From Chloroflexota bacterium (GTDB taxonomy: Bacteria; Chloroflexota; Anaerolineae; Anaerolineales; Anaerolineaceae), in assembly GCA_021796375.1 (NCBI GenBank), contig JAJYJF010000137.1, positions 1-6,476 of the forward strand: DNA of 6,476 bases. Direction: 5' to 3'. Shown piece by piece: positions 5,334 to 6,476 of the stretch. Positions within the stretch are counted from its first letter, which is position 1. Every line of letters starts with the position of its first letter. The notes below the pieces were generated by a model. That model was not told where the DNA came from and searched no databases. It saw nothing but the letters and a program-made list of their open reading frames with translations. Made by a program: the position numbers and the translations under genes.

Positions 5334-6226
5334 GACTTCTCCGGCCGCTGCCCGAAGCGGAACTCATGGAAATCGCCGCGCGGCTCGTACCCGATCTCCT
5401 GATAGATATGGTTGGGGGTCGGGTTGGCCAGGTTGGTAAACAGGGCGCAGAACCGCCGGCCCGAGTCGAGCAGGTGCTGGCTCAGCCCGGCGACGACCCC
5501 GCTGGCATACCCGCGGCCGCGCTGCTCGGGCGGCGTGTAAACCGGCCCGATGACCGCGCCGTGCGGGGTGTAGCGCGAGATGCAGGCCAGCGAAACCGGC
5601 CGGCCGTCCTCCCACAGGTAGGTGTGCGGGAGCCTGACCCGCGCCTGGTACGCTTTCTGCTCCTCGGTGTCGGCGGTACCGACGGCTTCCAGGTCGAAGG
5701 CGCCCGTCCAGGCGGCGAGCAGGGGCAGGTCGGCCTCTTCCGCGCGGCGCATCCGCCCGCGGGCCGGCCGGATCGGGTTCACCCGGCGGAGCTCGTAGAC
5801 GCGCTCGTGGGTGACGAGCCGCGCGGCGTTTCCGGAAGCCCGGCTCCAGGCGCGGCTGAAGTCGCCGGCCAGCTGAGCCGGGGCCAGCACGCCGGGCAGG
5901 CCGGGCAGCTCCTCCAGCAGGTGATCGGCGAGCACCCGCAGCCCGGTGCCGCAGTCTACCGGGGCGGCATACAGGATCAGGTTGTGAGGCGGGGTGCAGA
6001 CGGCAGCCAGCTGGAGCCTTTCCGATCCGTCCGCTGCCGTTCCGGAGACGGTCGCAAAATAGGGACGGGTGCGGTAATAATCCGGCTGCGAAATGAGGCG
6101 GAAGCTCAACCCCAGGATCAGGTTGTTGGTCACCTCGTCCCGTTCGAGGTCCGGCTGCGCCCGGGAGAGGAACCCCGCGGCGTCTGTGTAGGAACGATAG
6201 GCAGGCGTTGGCTGTTGGATATCCAT
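5330..6226 (-). CDS. GNAT-family N-acetyltransferase, two-part
   Basis: This is a 298-residue soluble protein with an acetyl-CoA-binding GNAT domain in its C-terminal half. The domain begins near residue 156 (GRMRRAEEADLPLLAAW). It carries the strand IGPVYTPPEQ at 226-235, the pyrophosphate-binding loop QRGRGYAS at 235-242, helix 3 (GVVAGLSQHLLDSG), and the closing ANPTPNHIYQEIGYEP block at 267-282. The N-terminal ~150 residues look like the degenerate, GNAT-like or helical half found in other two-part acetyltransferases; I see no acetyl-CoA loop there. The substrate is not recognisable. The ATG at 6226 is preferred because the longer frame to 6355 would overlap the upstream gene by 77 bases and is low-complexity. 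The ribosome site at 6226 is weak. The gene lies 52 bases after the zinc-ribbon gene and its stop touches the kinase promoter, so it may share an mRNA with both neighbours. Confidence 0.85.
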   Translation of the reverse strand: MDIQQPTPAYRSYTDAAGFLSRAQPDLERDEVTNNLILGLSFRLISQPDYYRTRPYFATVSGTAADGSERLQLAAVCTPPHNLILYAAPVDCGTGLRVLADHLLEELPGLPGVLAPAQLAGDFSRAWSRASGNAARLVTHERVYELRRVNPIRPARGRMRRAEEADLPLLAAWTGAFDLEAVGTADTEEQKAYQARVRLPHTYLWEDGRPVSLACISRYTPHGAVIGPVYTPPEQRGRGYASGVVAGLSQHLLDSGRRFCALFTNLANPTPNHIYQEIGYEPRGDFHEFRFGQRPEKS

Positions 6227-6234
6227 GCTCTGTT

Positions 6235-6271
6235 CGCGGCCCGCTCCGTGAAGCCAGCTGCCGCGGCCCGC
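6235..6271. repeat. Short GC direct repeat between zinc-ribbon and GNAT genes
   Basis: The 10-mer CGCGGCCCGC occurs at 6235-6244 and again at 6262-6271, within the 52-base gap. Next to the second copy, on the minus strand, GGCCC-GGC-GGGCC can fold into a small hairpin. There is no T run after it, so it is not a standard terminator. It may only reflect the GC-rich composition. Confidence 0.3.
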
Positions 6272-6278
6272 CGGGCCC

Positions 6279-6476
6279 TCAGCGGCTGGATCTTTTCCGC
6301 AGCCGGCTCGTCCCCGGCTGCTGCTCGACGGGCGGTGGGCGGACGCCGATCGCATCCCAATCCACGGTGTGCCGGGGATCGGCGGGGCACTTCCACCAGC
6401 CCTGGGGCAGGCGCCCGCTCGCCAGCCGCCCGGGCTGCCAGACGGTCCCGCAGCGGTTGCAGCGCAGCTCCAGCGG
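6279..6476 (-). CDS. Zinc-ribbon protein, C-terminal part (5' partial)
   Basis: A frame open from the right edge ends with TGA at 6281-6279 and gives 65 residues. It starts with LELRCNRCGTVW, then GWWKCP, then DPRHTVDW, and ends in a basic, Ser/Arg-rich tail (SRLRKRSSR). C6 and C9 form a zinc-ribbon knuckle. C30 is a third ligand, and H36 or a residue nearby may be the fourth, since the usual second CxxC is not present. The pattern of tryptophans around the knuckles is typical of small bacterial zinc ribbons. The upstream part is outside the window, so function and full length are unknown. The frame has no start codon in the window and is easy to miss. It runs in the same direction as the GNAT and kinase genes and is probably in the same transcription unit. 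Confidence 0.7.
   Translation of the reverse strand, partial: PLELRCNRCGTVWQPGRLASGRLPQGWWKCPADPRHTVDWDAIGVRPPPVEQQPGTSRLRKRSSR

Noticed and set aside
6227..6355. N-terminal extension of the GNAT protein to the ATG at 6355
   Set aside because: It would overlap the zinc-ribbon gene by 77 bases and codes for an unconserved Ser/Arg/Gly-rich stretch. The ATG at 6226 is the better start.
1..6476. CRISPR array, tRNA, rRNA, insertion sequence or prophage parts
   Set aside because: No regularly spaced repeats, cloverleaf-like segments, transposase motifs or long terminal inverted repeats were seen.

Overview
The window is GC-rich DNA from a bacterium, tightly packed and without mobile elements or RNA genes that I can recognise. 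The mix of genes points to the Chloroflexota, most likely an Anaerolineae-type lineage: a TrmB-type regulator next to folE, an AIF-like flavoprotein, and a divergent acetate kinase beside serC. This is an inference from gene content and style, not a proven assignment.

Left half, plus strand (3-2543). The C-terminal effector part of a TrmB-family transcriptional regulator is cut by the left edge. It overlaps by 4 bases the TTG start of folE (GTP cyclohydrolase I, first step of tetrahydrofolate and pterin synthesis). Twenty-two bases later, behind a strong ribosome binding site, comes an FAD/NAD(P)H oxidoreductase that resembles apoptosis-inducing factor (AIF) along its whole length. The spacing suggests one transcript, with its promoter outside the window.

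Middle (2544-2733). A 190-base convergent intergenic region holds a perfect 13-bp hairpin between the plus-strand flavoprotein and the minus-strand serC.

Right half, minus strand (2734-6476). Read in the direction of transcription: the C-terminus of a small zinc-ribbon protein (cut by the right edge), a two-part GNAT acetyltransferase, an acetate/propionate-type kinase, then serC (phosphoserine aminotransferase). The kinase has a promoter-like sequence overlapping the stop codon of the GNAT gene. It is placed so that transcription would begin at, or within a base or so of, the kinase ATG. serC has its own good promoter, a 13-bp palindrome touching the -35 box, and a leader of about 195 nt with a GC-rich hairpin.

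Most of the content is housekeeping metabolism (pterin, serine, acetyl phosphate/ATP). I did not find a clear new defence or mobile system. The parts most worth a second look are the altered nucleotide-binding loops of the kinase, the four-cysteine cluster in the TrmB effector domain, the AIF-like protein, the possible leaderless start, and the serC control region.
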